This document shows, one piece after another, positions 19,454 to 29,746 of a stretch of 51,602 nt of DNA. The stretch comes from Caulochytrium protostelioides. Lineage: Eukaryota > Chytridiomycota > Caulochytriomycetes > Caulochytriales > Caulochytriaceae. Location: NCBI GenBank assembly GCA_003615045.1, contig ML014243.1, positions 1 through 51,602 on the forward strand, given 5' to 3'. Below the pieces are notes generated by a model that saw nothing but the letters and a program-made list of their open reading frames with translations, ran no database searches and was not told the origin of the DNA. The position numbers were made by a program, and so were the translations under genes. Every line of letters starts with the position of its first letter. The stretch's first letter is position 1.

Positions 19454-21025
19454 CTAGAAGAGAGCCATCGGCGCGGGCGGCGCGAGCTCGAACTGCTTGA
19501 GCACGGCGTCGCGCGTCATGCCTGCGGACTGGTCCATGGCCATATCGGCATGGATCGTGGTCATGAGCTCGCGACGGATCTCGTCCGTGATGAGGCGGTG
19601 CTTCTTCACACGGAGCAGGGCCATGAGCGCGTCGCGCTGCTCTTCGGAGATATCGTTTTTGTAACGCTGGACAAAGACAAGCAGCGACTGGTGCCACAGC
19701 ACGGGCATCTCGCGCTCGTCGCGCTGGAACTGGACAAAGTGCAGGACCAAGGCGTCCAGGACACGGTACGGCAGGGCATACTTCTTCTCGAGCAGCGTGC
19801 GCAGCACGAGCGAGGCCGGGCCCGTGTATTCGAGCTCGGCGATTTTGAGGACGGCGGCGGCCGAGTGGAGCATCGGGATCGAGATGCGCATGAGCACCGA
19901 ACACACGATCGCCGTCTCGCGCAAGGTCGGTCCGGCCTCGAGCAGCGGAAGCAGGAAGCCCTTGAAGAAGGCCGCCGGCTTGTAGATGGCCTTTTTGATC
20001 GCCATGTAGTAGTGGTAGTTGAGTTTCTTGTTCTCGGCAATGTCGCCGCGGACCTTGTCGAGCAGCACGAGGCAGAAGAAGCGCTGCGCCTGCTTGTCCT
20101 TCAGGCTCGCCGTGAACACGCGCACCGCCGCGCAGGTGGCCTGTGGTGTCCAGTCGTATGGCTGCGTCAGAAAGAGGATTTCTTCCCAGTTGGTCAGGGT
20201 CGGGATGATCTTGAAGGTTTTGGGCAGCTTGCCGCTCTTGTACTTGGACAGGTAGAGGCCGACCTGGCGGTAGACTTTGGTCAGCTTGGGGTTGAGGCCC
20301 GCTGTCGGGCGGCGGATCGGCATGTGGGGGCGCATCGCGCCGCCCGCAGCCGCCACGGCCTCGGCGCGCTGGTCCTCTTCGCGGCGGCGCTGGATCTCGG
20401 CCATCGTCACAGCCTCTTCAGCGTCCCGCTCGGCCTCCTCGATCTTGGACATGATCAGGTTCGCGAGGTTGATCTGCTTCTTGGGCTCCTTGGTCATAAA
20501 CTTGGCCATGATGGCTTCTTCGGCTGGGTCGAGGGCTTGCGCGACTTCCTGGGCAAAATCCATTTCCTCGTACTCGGCCTGATTGATGAACTGCGCATCC
20601 TCGTCGTCGTCGTCATCCTCGTCCTCGTCCTCGTCGCCGCCGTGCGCCGCGGCGCGGGTCGAAGCCGATGACTTGAGCGGCACGGTGGCCGCGGCCGTCA
20701 TCTTAGCCTCGTCGTCCGCAGCCGCGGCCGCAGCCGCGGCCGCCAGCTGCTCGGCGTGCGAGCCATCGGCGTCCATGGCGTTCTCGTCATCGTCCTCGCC
20801 GGCATCACCCTTCAGCTCATTCTCGAGCTCGGCCTGTTGTTCGGCAGCGATCGAGAGCACGCGCTGGTTGGTGCGGGCCTCGGCTTGGCGGAGGTAATCG
20901 CGGCGTGCCTTCTCGACGGGGTTGCCGCGCTTGCCGGCCTCGGCGCGGAGCACCGACTTGGGCACGTGCGCCATAGGCGTCGGGCGCTTGCGGCTGCCCA
21001 GCGAGCCCTTCTTGACGGCGGGCAT
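19454..21025 (-). CDS. ENP1: Bystin / Enp1, 40S ribosome biogenesis factor
   Basis: 523 residues from the ATG at 21025 (MPAVKKGSLGSRKRP); the open frame continues to a TTG at 21127, which I reject. The N-terminal third is basic, then acidic with poly-Ala and Asp/Glu runs. The bystin domain fills the C-terminal half, with conserved segments SGKLPKTFKIIPTLTNWEEI, LNYHYYMAIKKAIYKPAAFF, KYALPYRVLDALVLHFV and MPVLWHQSLLVFVQRYK. Enp1 binds the pre-40S head with Ltv1 and is required for processing and export of 20S pre-rRNA particles. The bases just before the ATG (pyrimidine-rich, ending CAG-G) resemble a splice acceptor, so a leader intron is possible. ENP1, SOF1 and NOC2 all lie within about 10 kb here. 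Confidence 0.95.
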   Translation of the reverse strand: MPAVKKGSLGSRKRPTPMAHVPKSVLRAEAGKRGNPVEKARRDYLRQAEARTNQRVLSIAAEQQAELENELKGDAGEDDDENAMDADGSHAEQLAAAAAAAAADDEAKMTAAATVPLKSSASTRAAAHGGDEDEDEDDDDDEDAQFINQAEYEEMDFAQEVAQALDPAEEAIMAKFMTKEPKKQINLANLIMSKIEEAERDAEEAVTMAEIQRRREEDQRAEAVAAAGGAMRPHMPIRRPTAGLNPKLTKVYRQVGLYLSKYKSGKLPKTFKIIPTLTNWEEILFLTQPYDWTPQATCAAVRVFTASLKDKQAQRFFCLVLLDKVRGDIAENKKLNYHYYMAIKKAIYKPAAFFKGFLLPLLEAGPTLRETAIVCSVLMRISIPMLHSAAAVLKIAELEYTGPASLVLRTLLEKKYALPYRVLDALVLHFVQFQRDEREMPVLWHQSLLVFVQRYKNDISEEQRDALMALLRVKKHRLITDEIRRELMTTIHADMAMDQSAGMTRDAVLKQFELAPPAPMALF

Positions 21026-22006
21026 CCTGGCACAGGGTATGAAGGCGGGGACAAGATAGGGGGGGGGATCAAGCGGCGCAATCCAGGTATCGGGGGATTG
21101 TTCGATCGGAAGCGTGGGGCGGCGCAAAGGGGAATAGGAGCCAAGACAAGCGAGACGAGCGTGACGACGGCGACAGCGACGACAGAAGCAGGCCCTCAGA
21201 TGTGAGGACGGGAGATGAGCGTGAGACGGCGCTGATTACTGGGTGATGTGAGCAGTCGTGGCGAATCGTTTTTCGTGAGCCAGATGCCATCGCGCAATCG
21301 AAGGCTTACGGCTATCGGAGTTCCAGTCCGCGTGGTGAGGTCCGGGCGGGTCTTCGTGCCGAGGCATGCGGTGGCCGATGCCTAGCGCTCGACGTCGCGG
21401 CCGCCGCCACGGTCTCTTGCTCGCTCGCTCGCTGGGCTCGCTCCGACGGTGCCACGGAGCGCCGGTCCTCAAGCCCCTTCCATCCTCGGCGTCGGAGTTC
21501 AGGCGGCATCCCCGCGCTCGGTCGGGGACCACAGCAAGGCGAACGCCGCGGCAGGCGGCAAGGCATCGATAAGCCACGCGCTGCTGCGCCACAGGGACGC
21601 CTCCAGGGTCCAGCCGCGAGCGGCCACGCGAATCCCCTTCAGCAGTCGAAGGCGCCGACCCAGACGGAAGTGCGGCGATACGGCCATGACACCTCCCACA
21701 CCCGTGGCGCATCGTTCACCGTGCTTGGATGGTGCTGATGCTGTCCGGTGCGATCTCGAATTGTCGTCATTGCCGAGACCATGAATGCCGTTGACGATGA
21801 CGGCTTCAGGAACAAAATGCGGCGATCGCCATCGATCGTCGCACCGCGTCGGTATGATGTCCCACGCGACCTGCGACGGCGACGCTCTCGTCGAGCCATA
21901 TAGCTCGCCCTCGATCGGACATCTGCTTCTCCTACCGTGATCGGCCTTGCATCATTTCATATTAGATCCACTTCGACGCGATACCTGATCACCACGGCAC
22001 GCAACG
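21026..22006. other. Divergent promoter region bystin / PEX14
   Basis: About 1 kb between two divergent starts. It includes a short CTCG repeat near 21419-21435. I see no TATA consensus and no supported gene. Confidence 0.55.
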
Positions 22007-23395
22007 ATGGCGTCCACACCAGGCCCCGCGGCCGGCCATGCGGCATCGCCGCCCAAGACCTCACCATCGAACAGCACTAGCGCCGTTCGCGATGAGATCG
22101 TCACCTCGGCCGTTCAGTTCCTGCAGGACCCCAAGACGCAGTCCGCCGCGATGAGCAAGAAGCTCGCGTTCCTCGAGTCCAAGGGCCTCACGCAGGCTGA
22201 GATCGACGCGGCCGTTGCCGAGCACACGCGTCTTTCGCCGGCAGCGACCACGTCCAGCGGCGCCCAGCGCGACGCGGCGAGCGCGACCTCTTACTACGGT
22301 GCCCGGAGCGGCACGGACGCCGCTGGGTCCGCCGCTGGCGCGCCCCGGCCATCGATGCCGCCCCCGATGCCGCCGTATCCCCCCGGGTACGGTCTGCCGG
22401 GTCCGTATGGCCCGACGCCGGATGCCCACAGCGGCCCCTACGGCCCGTCCCTGCAATCGGCTAACGCGCAAGCCGCGACTGTCATGTCTGCATACTACCG
22501 GAAGCGTGACTATCTCCTGGGCGGTCTGGCGACCGCCGGCGCCCTCTACGGCTTCTATCACTTTGTGAAGGTACGATCCAGCCCTCGCGGGCGCCATCCA
22601 TGCGATACGATGCAATGCTTGCCATAATCGGAAGCAGCAACCCCCCCCCCCCCCCTGTGGGATGACCCATACTCACCCATTTTGTTTTCTTGTGGGGACA
22701 TATGTCGAATGCAGGAGATGGTGCTGCCGCGACTGGCATGGCCGACGCAGGTCGATATCGCGGAGGAGCGAGAAGCCACGGACAAACAACTGACGGCGGT
22801 GTCGGACGCCGTTGACGGGATGCGGCGCGACACGCTGACGCTTGTGGACCGGCTGGGCGGGACCTCGGCCGACGTCCAGGGCGAGATCGGCGAGCTGACC
22901 CGGCTGCTCGGGGAGCTGAACCAGCACGAGCAGAGCCGCCAGACCGTCCTCACGCAGCTGCGCGACGACCTCGATGAGCTGAAGCAGACCGTGCCGCATC
23001 TCGTGGCGAAGCACCGCGACGCCCAAAACGCGATGTTGTCGGAGCTGCAGCGCGAAATGAAGAGCCTGAAGGGGCTGCTTGCCCGCAAGTCCGGCGCCGG
23101 CGCCGGTGTCGATGCGCTCGTGGCGCCCTCATCCGCGACCACCGCATCGCATCCGCCGGCGTCCGCATCGCCATCTGCATCAACCGCTAGTAGCGTAGCA
23201 ACAGCGGGGCCGACGGGCACGGCGAACATGTCAGAGAGCGGGTCGTCCAGAGGTGCGACGGCGAACGCGGGCTTCCAGCAACAAGGGTCATCGACGATCA
23301 ACGACGCGACGCCCAGCCCTGTGCCCGGCGAGGTTCCCGCCGAGACGAAGGGGAAGGCCAAGGCGAAAGTTGATATTCCCGAATGGCAGCGATAG
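22007..23395 (+). CDS. PEX14: Peroxisomal membrane docking protein PEX14 (two exons)
   Basis: Exons 22007-22570 and 22715-23395 give 414 residues. The single phase-0 intron begins GTACGA, contains TACTCAC and ends GCAG. The N-terminal Pex14 domain (about residues 27-72; RDEIVTSAVQFLQDP, KLAFLESKGLTQAEID) binds the WxxxF/Y motifs of the PTS1 receptor Pex5 and also Pex19. A Pro/Gly-rich linker follows, then a hydrophobic segment at about 168-188 (LLGGLATAGALYGFYHFVK) that anchors it in the peroxisomal membrane. Exon 2 supplies a coiled coil (about 200-295) and a low-complexity tail. Without splicing the protein would stop 18 codons after the membrane segment and lose the coiled coil. Pex14 with Pex13 and Pex17-type partners forms the matrix-protein import site. 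Confidence 0.92.
22571..22714 (+). other. PEX14 intron with C15 tract
   Basis: 144 nt, phase 0. Donor AAG|GTACGA, acceptor GCAG|GAG, branch-like CTCAC at 22672-22676 followed by a T-rich tract. A homopolymer of 15 C lies at 22641-22655. Confidence 0.85.
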
Positions 23396-23719
23396 TGCGA
23401 CTGGCTTGTGGTCATTCGGCTGACCCGTGGTCATCAGCTTGTTGATTGAATCGGGTGCCAAATTGACCCGACGCCTGCTTTCTTTGCCCGGACATCCTTA
23501 GACGCATTATGATGGTTCAGCACCAGATTCGCATCACGTAAAGCTCGTTGTCTGTATGAAATAATAAGTTAGAGGGCACACTCGAACGGTTTGCATCTGG
23601 CTTGGTCGCCACGAAGAGGGGGAGGGAGGAAGGGGAGAGGGAGAACACGCAAGCGAGAAACGTGAGCATGGAAACGGGGTGGGGGCGGGTATCATAAATT
23701 AAAAAGAACCGGCGATCCA
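23396..23719. other. Convergent 3' region PEX14 / SOF1
   Basis: 324 bp between stops. It includes a purine-rich GGGAGGGAGG-type stretch at 23620-23640 and the AT-rich 11-mer TAAATTAAAAA at 23695-23705, close to the SOF1 stop. No gene is seen. Confidence 0.55.
23695..23705. terminator. AT-rich element downstream of SOF1
   Basis: TAAATTAAAAA (TTTTTAATTTA in the SOF1 sense) lies 15 nt past the SOF1 stop. It is identical to the 11-mer at 19392-19402 downstream of bystin. Confidence 0.35.
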
Positions 23720-25066
23720 TTATTCGGTGTGGAGCACATTTTTGGTGCGCTCGGGCACGACCTTGATGGTGGCGCGTTTGGCTTTGCTCGTCGAGTGCTC
23801 GACGACGTGGCGATCGCGGCGCTTGCGCGCCTGCTCCATCACCTGCTTCTTTTCTGCTGTGTTGCTGATCATGCTCGGCACGCGGCGCTGCTTGTCGATG
23901 CGTTTGATCTCGTCCAGGTGGCCGTACTTCTTCTTGAGGGCGCCCGCATACTGCATGGCCTGCTTCTGGCGGGTCGAGGTGATACCGATGGGCGCGCTGG
24001 CCTGCGCTTTCCACACGCGCAGGTTGCCTTCGTCTGAGCCGGAGATGAGGTACTGGTTGTCGTTGGACCAGCGGGTGCACCACACCCGCTGCATGCGCTT
24101 GGTATGGTAGACGTCGCGGCTGCGCTGCGCGCGCGCCTCGAAGACGCGGATCGTCTTGTCAAACCCGCCGGACACGATCTCCGTGCCCGTCGGGCTATAG
24201 TCGAGGTCCATGACGGCGGACACGTGGTCCTTGAGGATGTTCTGGGCCTTGTTCATGCGGCGCATGTCGAACGTGTATAGGTTGTGGTCCTCCGACGCGA
24301 CGGTAAAGTTGAGCGCTTCCATGGGGTTCCAGCAGATCGCGTTCGCGTGCAGCGCCATGACCGTCTTGGAGATGGGCGACTGCGCCCGCAGATCGTACAG
24401 CGTGATGGTGCGGTCGGAGCCGCATGCGCCAAACAGGCTGGTCTCGGTCTTATTCCACCGCAGCGCCGTGATGGTCTCGGAGCCCCACCGCAAGGTGTGC
24501 AGCGGCTCCGAGCGCTCGGGCTCCCAAACCTGGACGTCAGTGCCGGCCGTGATGAACTTGGGCTCGTGGTAGTGGTAGTCGACCGCGTTCAGCGCGTCGC
24601 TCGCCATGAAGGACGCGACGGGTGTCGTGGTGCCGACGCTCCACAGCTTAATCATGCGGTCGATGCCAACCGAAATGAACTTCTCGCTGCTCGTCTCTGA
24701 GGCCAACGACGGCAAGAAGCACACGCCCTTCGCGAAGCCCTTGTGGGCCTGCACAGTCCAGCGGCAGTCGCGGTTAGTCAGTGACCACACCTTGACGCAG
24801 CCCAGCGCGTCGCCGGAAGCGACGCTCCCGATATGCGTCGGGTGCTTGGCAAGCGCGTAGACGCCGTCGCCGTGCCCGTCCAGAGCCGCGAGGAAGGGTT
24901 TGGCGAACATGCGGTCCATTTTGACGGAGGTGAGCGCGCGGGCATACTCGCGCGCTTTCTCGAATGGATGCAGCTTCGGGTCCAGGTTGCGCTGCACCTT
25001 GTAGATGTCGGTCTTGCGCTCGCGGCAGTAGTCCATATCGGACCGCGAGATCGTCTTGACCTTCAT
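23720..25066 (-). CDS. SOF1: Sof1 / DCAF13, WD40 protein of the SSU processome
   Basis: 448 residues from the ATG at 25066 (context ACCATGA); the frame extends three codons further to a TTG. The N-terminus (MKVKTISRSDMDYCRERKTD) and the segment RNLDPKLHPFEKAREYARAL are diagnostic of Sof1. Seven WD40 repeats follow (about residues 60-365), with WD units such as DRMIKLWSV and DKTIRVFEA. The basic C-terminal Sof1 domain (from about 370; RVPSMISNTAEKKQVMEQAR) is intact. Sof1 is a U3 snoRNP-associated factor needed for 18S rRNA maturation; in animals DCAF13 also serves as a CUL4 adaptor. It is divergently transcribed from NOC2, another ribosome-assembly gene. Confidence 0.96.
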   Translation of the reverse strand: MKVKTISRSDMDYCRERKTDIYKVQRNLDPKLHPFEKAREYARALTSVKMDRMFAKPFLAALDGHGDGVYALAKHPTHIGSVASGDALGCVKVWSLTNRDCRWTVQAHKGFAKGVCFLPSLASETSSEKFISVGIDRMIKLWSVGTTTPVASFMASDALNAVDYHYHEPKFITAGTDVQVWEPERSEPLHTLRWGSETITALRWNKTETSLFGACGSDRTITLYDLRAQSPISKTVMALHANAICWNPMEALNFTVASEDHNLYTFDMRRMNKAQNILKDHVSAVMDLDYSPTGTEIVSGGFDKTIRVFEARAQRSRDVYHTKRMQRVWCTRWSNDNQYLISGSDEGNLRVWKAQASAPIGITSTRQKQAMQYAGALKKKYGHLDEIKRIDKQRRVPSMISNTAEKKQVMEQARKRRDRHVVEHSTSKAKRATIKVVPERTKNVLHTE

Positions 25067-26278
25067 GGTAGGCAAGCTCTCACGAATGAGCGGTGCGATG
25101 GGGTGATCGCGTGGTGATAAAAGGTATGGTCGGAGTCTTTCGCCTAACTTTGCAGTAACGGCCAGCAGTCACTCAATCAATGGAGCACGGGGGATAGTAG
25201 ACGGTGGACGACAGCGGTCGCTCGCAGAAACCCTCGATGAAGGGATGCCTCACTGTTGGAGCAGAACCATAAAAAACGACTGGGTCACCTTGTGATGGAC
25301 GAATCAACGGAAGGATATCGGCTCTTATCACGCATCACCCAAGACGTCTGCTGGTTGACTCGTGCGTGCACCCGTGGTCTGTCTCGACAATGACGGCTGT
25401 CGCTGCCCAAGCGATCGGCAGCGCCGTGGCCATCGCGGAGACCGCACGGCGCATCGGCACCACTCGTGGCGCAACGCTCGTGAGACGGTCTGTTCCGCAT
25501 CGCATCGCATCGCATCGTCCTCGCCCCTCTCGTTAGCTCCCCGAGCACTCGCTTGCTCACGGCGGGATGCCATGCCCTCGATGCCCTCGCTCCCCGCCTT
25601 CGTCCGCCACGTCCGACGGTCACTACGGCCGCGCCAAGACTCCGATGCCGCACGCCCCACGATAGAGAAAAATAAAGGGAAAGGCGCTGGACCCCAGTCC
25701 GGCCGTGATCCGTGTCGTCGGAGTTGGTGGCGGGCGGTCCGTGAGGCGGGGACAGCCGTCCTCGTAGGCTGGTCCCTGGTCGCGCTCGCCGCCGTCGGCA
25801 CTCGGGACTCGGCGTTCGGCAGTCGGCGTTCGGCGTCGGTCTACGCGAGGCGCGACGGTATCGCCTGTCGCCACCCGCAGGAGCGGACGTGGGCGCCGGT
25901 CGGCGGCAGACGACGCTCGCTGGGCCGAACGGGGCTCGTGATGCTCGAATTGAAAGCCGTGGGCGGTCCCATGTGGTCCCGGGTGCGCAGTCCACCGGGT
26001 CCAGAGCAGGTCGCGCAGCGCTTCACGAATGGGTAGCAGACCATGCAGCACTGGCAGCTTGCTGGATCATCCTGATAGAGCTGCGACCAACTGTCCCCCC
26101 ACCGCCGCAATTTAACCCACTCGGTGTTCTCTTCTATCGTGCTGCTGACCCTTGCTGCGCCGCTGACCTGCTCAAGACTGGGTGACCCCGTCCCCGCGAT
26201 CCTGCCACTGCCGCGGATCCATCCTCAACCTTATTCCGGCTCTGCCGCGCTGCCGCTTCACCGCACGCCGTCGGCATC
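25067..26278. other. Divergent promoter region SOF1 / NOC2
   Basis: About 1.2 kb between two ribosome-biogenesis genes. I looked for PAC-like (GCGATGAG) and RRPE-like (A/T-run) elements known from budding yeast and found no good match. No gene is supported. Confidence 0.55.
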
Positions 26279-28945
26279 ATGGTGACCAAGGTCGACAAGC
26301 GCACAAAAAAGTTCCAGCGCGAGAAGCTGAAGGGCGTTCTCGAGCGCCGCAAGACCCACGCCAAGAAAGTCAAGGGCGTCGCTGAGCGCGATGCGCGCCA
26401 GGAGCGCCACCGCGTGAAGCGCTCGACCCAGGAAGGTACGTCCAGGACGAGCGAACCCCCGTCCGGGGCGATGCTGGCCTAGCTGGCGGTCCTTTGACTG
26501 GTTCTGTGCTGGTATCATGCCGACATCGTGTTGCTATTGTGCCGACACCGTGCTAATACCGTATCCTTCCTTGTATCGAAACCGGTCCCACTCACCTGAC
26601 GCTCGCTTCTTTTTGTTTTTCTTCTTGGACGCTATCATTGGATCGTGCCGACAGCGCGCGTCGCGGCTGAGCGTGCCGCGGGCTTTCACGACGAAGAGTC
26701 GGACGATGCCGGCATGGACTCCGAAGACAACATGGCCCACGTCGAGGCGAGCGACGACGAGAACGATGATGCCAGCAGCATGGGCTCGTTTGATGCCGCC
26801 GGGTCCGATGTCGAGGACGGCGCGAGCGACTTCGATGCCGGCGAGGCGGCGATCGCCTCCGACTCGGAAGACGACGACGAGGAAGACGAGCAGGAGTTCG
26901 CGGACGAGGAAGACGTCGATGCCGAGCAGGCGCCGCTCTCGGCCGATGCGCACATGGCCCAGTTGCAGAAGCTCGCCGAGACGGATCCCGAGTTCTATGC
27001 GTTCCTGGCCAAGAACGACAAGCACCTGCTTGAGTTCCAAGATCAGGACGACGCCGAGGCCGAGGAGGCCGAAGAGGCCGAGGTCCTGACGAAGGAGACG
27101 GTGCTGCAGTGGCGCAAGCAGCTCGAGCAGTGCTACCGCCTGCCGACCTTGTCGCGCCTCGTGGCAGCCTTCCAAGAGGCCGTGAAGGCGACGGTGCACA
27201 AAAACGCGCCGAACGACGGCAAGCCCGCGCGCTTCATTATCCGTGACCCAAAGGTCGCCAACTTGACGATCGCCGTCGCTCGTCGCACCGTGTCCCAGGT
27301 CCTCTCGCACCACCTCAAGATCAAGATGCCCAGCACCGATAGCGTCAGCGCCAACAAGGCCGTCACGCTGCCCGCCGAGCTGCCCACCTGGAAGCGCTGC
27401 CGCGGCGTCGTCCGCCGCTACATCTCCAGCATGACCGATCTCATCCGCCAGTCCCACAGCACCGCGCTGCTGACCTTCCTGCTGCGCAACCCGCAGGACC
27501 TCGGCGTGTACGCGGTGTGCTTTGCTCGTCTGAAACAGACGTTCCTCGAGGTCGTGGCTCAGAAGTGGGCGCTGGGCGAGACGGCCGTGCGCGCGCACGC
27601 ATTTATGGCGCTCCGCCGCATCGCGATCATGTTCCCGCACCACGCGCTGGGTGACGTCTACAAGTTCATGTACAAGCAGTTCAGTCTGCTCACCAAGAAG
27701 TACGACGCGCGCAACGCGCTGGACGCCACGTTCACCATGAACTGCATGGTCGAGCTCAACGGTCTCCACCCAGCGACGACGTACCGTTTCGGGTTCGGCC
27801 AGATCAAGAAACTCGCCATGCTGCTCCGCAAAGCGATGCACACCCAGTCGGGCAAGGAGGAGAACAAGCAGTCGCTGGCGGCGCTGTATGCGTGGTCGAC
27901 GTACCAGACCGTCGCTCTGTGGCGCCACACGCTCGTGACGTACATTCCGCTGGAAGACGCTGCGGACGGCCTGATGAGCCTGCTCGTGTACCCGCTCACC
28001 CAGATCGCGCTCGGCATCATGAAGCTCAAGTGCTCGTCTCGGTACTTGCCTATGCATGCGAACCTGCTGCGCGAGCTGGTGGCGCTGTGCCAGGGCACGG
28101 GCGTGTTCATCCCGCTGGCGCCGTACGCCATCGCCATGATCAACCTAGTCCTTGCCCGCAAGAACGTGACCAAGAGCACCCTGAAGCCGGTGCCCTTCCA
28201 CACGACGACTCGCGTCGCGAACGCCTATGTCGGCACCGTTGTCTACCGTCAGACCGTGCTCAACGAGGCCTCGGAGCTGCTCACCGACATCTGCGGCCTG
28301 CAGGCACACCACATCGCGTTCCCGGAGTTCGTGCTGCCGGTGATGGTGCAGCTGCGCAAGATGATGAAGATCGATAACCCGCAGGCCCAGATCGCCGTCA
28401 CGAAGGCCGTGAAGCCGCTGCTCTCGAAACTTCGCGAGAACGCAGACTTCATCAATGCCAAGCGCAAGCGCGTCACCTTCCACCCATCGGACGCCGAGGC
28501 CGTCGCCGCGTTCGAGCTGCAGCTGCTCGAGATGGGCACACCGCTCGGCCGCCACGTGCAGGCCCGCCAGCGCGTGCTGGAGCGCCAGCGCGAGGCCGAC
28601 GAAGCTGCTCGCCAGCGCCAGCTCGCCCTCGAGGCTAAGAAGCAGGCCGACGCCGAGCGCGCCGAGCAGAAGAAGGCCCGCGCCGGCGGCGTCGTGTCGC
28701 CCGCTAATGCCAAGCAGTTCGCCAAGCCCGAGAGTTACGGCGACGGCGACGCCGACGAGCCCGTCCACGAGCGCCGCGCCGCGGACTCGGACTCGGACTC
28801 CGACGCCGATGCGGAGGAGGGCGACGCCACCATGGCCGATGCCGCCGACGACGTCGAGGACTTTGTGCTCTCGGAGAGTGAAGACGACGCGTCGGACGAC
28901 GCGGCCGAGGATGAAGATGCGGAGGATTCCGAGGACAATGCGTAG
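26279..28945 (+). CDS. NOC2: Nucleolar complex protein 2 (NOC2, two exons)
   Basis: Exons 26279-26435 and 26655-28945 join in phase to 815 residues. Exon 1 encodes the basic Noc2 N-terminus (MVTKVDKRTKKFQREKLKGV), which aligns with yeast MGKVSKSTKKFQSKHLK. Exon 2 adds an acidic region, the motif LAETDPEFYAFLAKNDKHLL and the long helical Noc2 domain (about residues 190-665; for example KCSSRYLPMHANLLRELVAL). A charged coiled tail and an acidic C-terminus (DSDSDSDADAEEGD) follow. Noc2 works with Noc1 and then Noc3 in pre-60S assembly and export from nucleolus to nucleoplasm. The phase of the splice (1) and the family match of both sides support the join. The GTG at 26645 that opens the longest unspliced frame is not a start. 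Confidence 0.93.
26436..26654 (+). other. NOC2 intron
   Basis: 219 nt, phase 1. Donor GAAG|GTACGT, acceptor GACAG|CG. CTCAC (26591-26595) and CTGAC (26596-26600) are branch candidates ahead of a T-rich tract. Confidence 0.82.
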
Positions 28946-29746
28946 TCGCCTCGCTTCTCTTCTCGTCGTGGTTCCATGCTTGACCGCTCGTGCGCTCCTT
29001 AATCCCGATCCCGATCTGCTCGACTTATTTATTTTGACATCTTGATTATTAAACGTTGGTGGATGTCGTTGCTGGATTTTGCCGCTGGACTGTGTCGGTC
29101 GGTCTTATCTTGACAATGCTATCCAAGACGGTCATCTGGCTCAGCTTCGCCAGCATGAGTCGGGAGACGATCGTAAGCATCAACATCGTAGGGCCCAACA
29201 AGCTGCAAGACTCAACAAGTTGATACCTCTTCACCAGAACAGCAGCGTAGACCGTCACACACATCGCCGCTGACGGTGGCGCTGACACGAGTGTTGAGGT
29301 GAAATCCAGACCGATCCCTCGCGATGCGTTTGACCCCCGCGGAGAAGAGGGCCTCACCGTCCTCTCCCGCGACCGGCACAGGGGCGCGCGTGGGAGTTTC
29401 CCAACTCCGCTCGGTCCGCAGGCCTCACCGCAGCCAAACGCCGGCGCGGAGGACTCTCGACTGCGCTTTTGTCTTTGCCAGACGTTGATGGCCGTATACC
29501 TGCGATGGCACGTGATGCGCCACATGCATCGCCCGCTTCTTGGCTCGGTTCATCATCAATCAACCTGGCGGGGCCTTCATTCCTAGCGCCAGAGGCATCG
29601 GTCCTTCCTTTTTCGCGGCCGTGCCCCCACCACCAGCCCGCCGCCCCTTTCTGCCTTTTCCGTTCTATCCTGCATCCCTTGGCCGATCCCCACGTGGGGT
29701 CGTCGTCACGAACCATTGCCGCACTGTTCACTGAGCAGTGGACCGG
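28946..29746. other. Intergenic region NOC2 / BBOF1-like
   Basis: About 800 bp. An AT-rich trailer (TTATTTATTTTGACATC near 29025-29045) follows NOC2. The remainder is upstream sequence of the next gene. No supported gene on either strand. Confidence 0.55.

Noticed and set aside
25067..26278. PAC/RRPE ribosome-biogenesis promoter elements
   Set aside because: Searched by eye in the SOF1/NOC2 divergent region; no convincing match found.
26645..26654. GTG at 26645 as the start of NOC2
   Set aside because: The bases lie inside the intron; exon 1 at 26279-26435 supplies the family N-terminus and the phase matches at 26655.
29049..29525. 158-residue minus-strand frame with a hydrophobic stretch
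   Set aside because: The hydrophobic part arises from intergenic sequence after NOC2; no family match and no plausible promoter.
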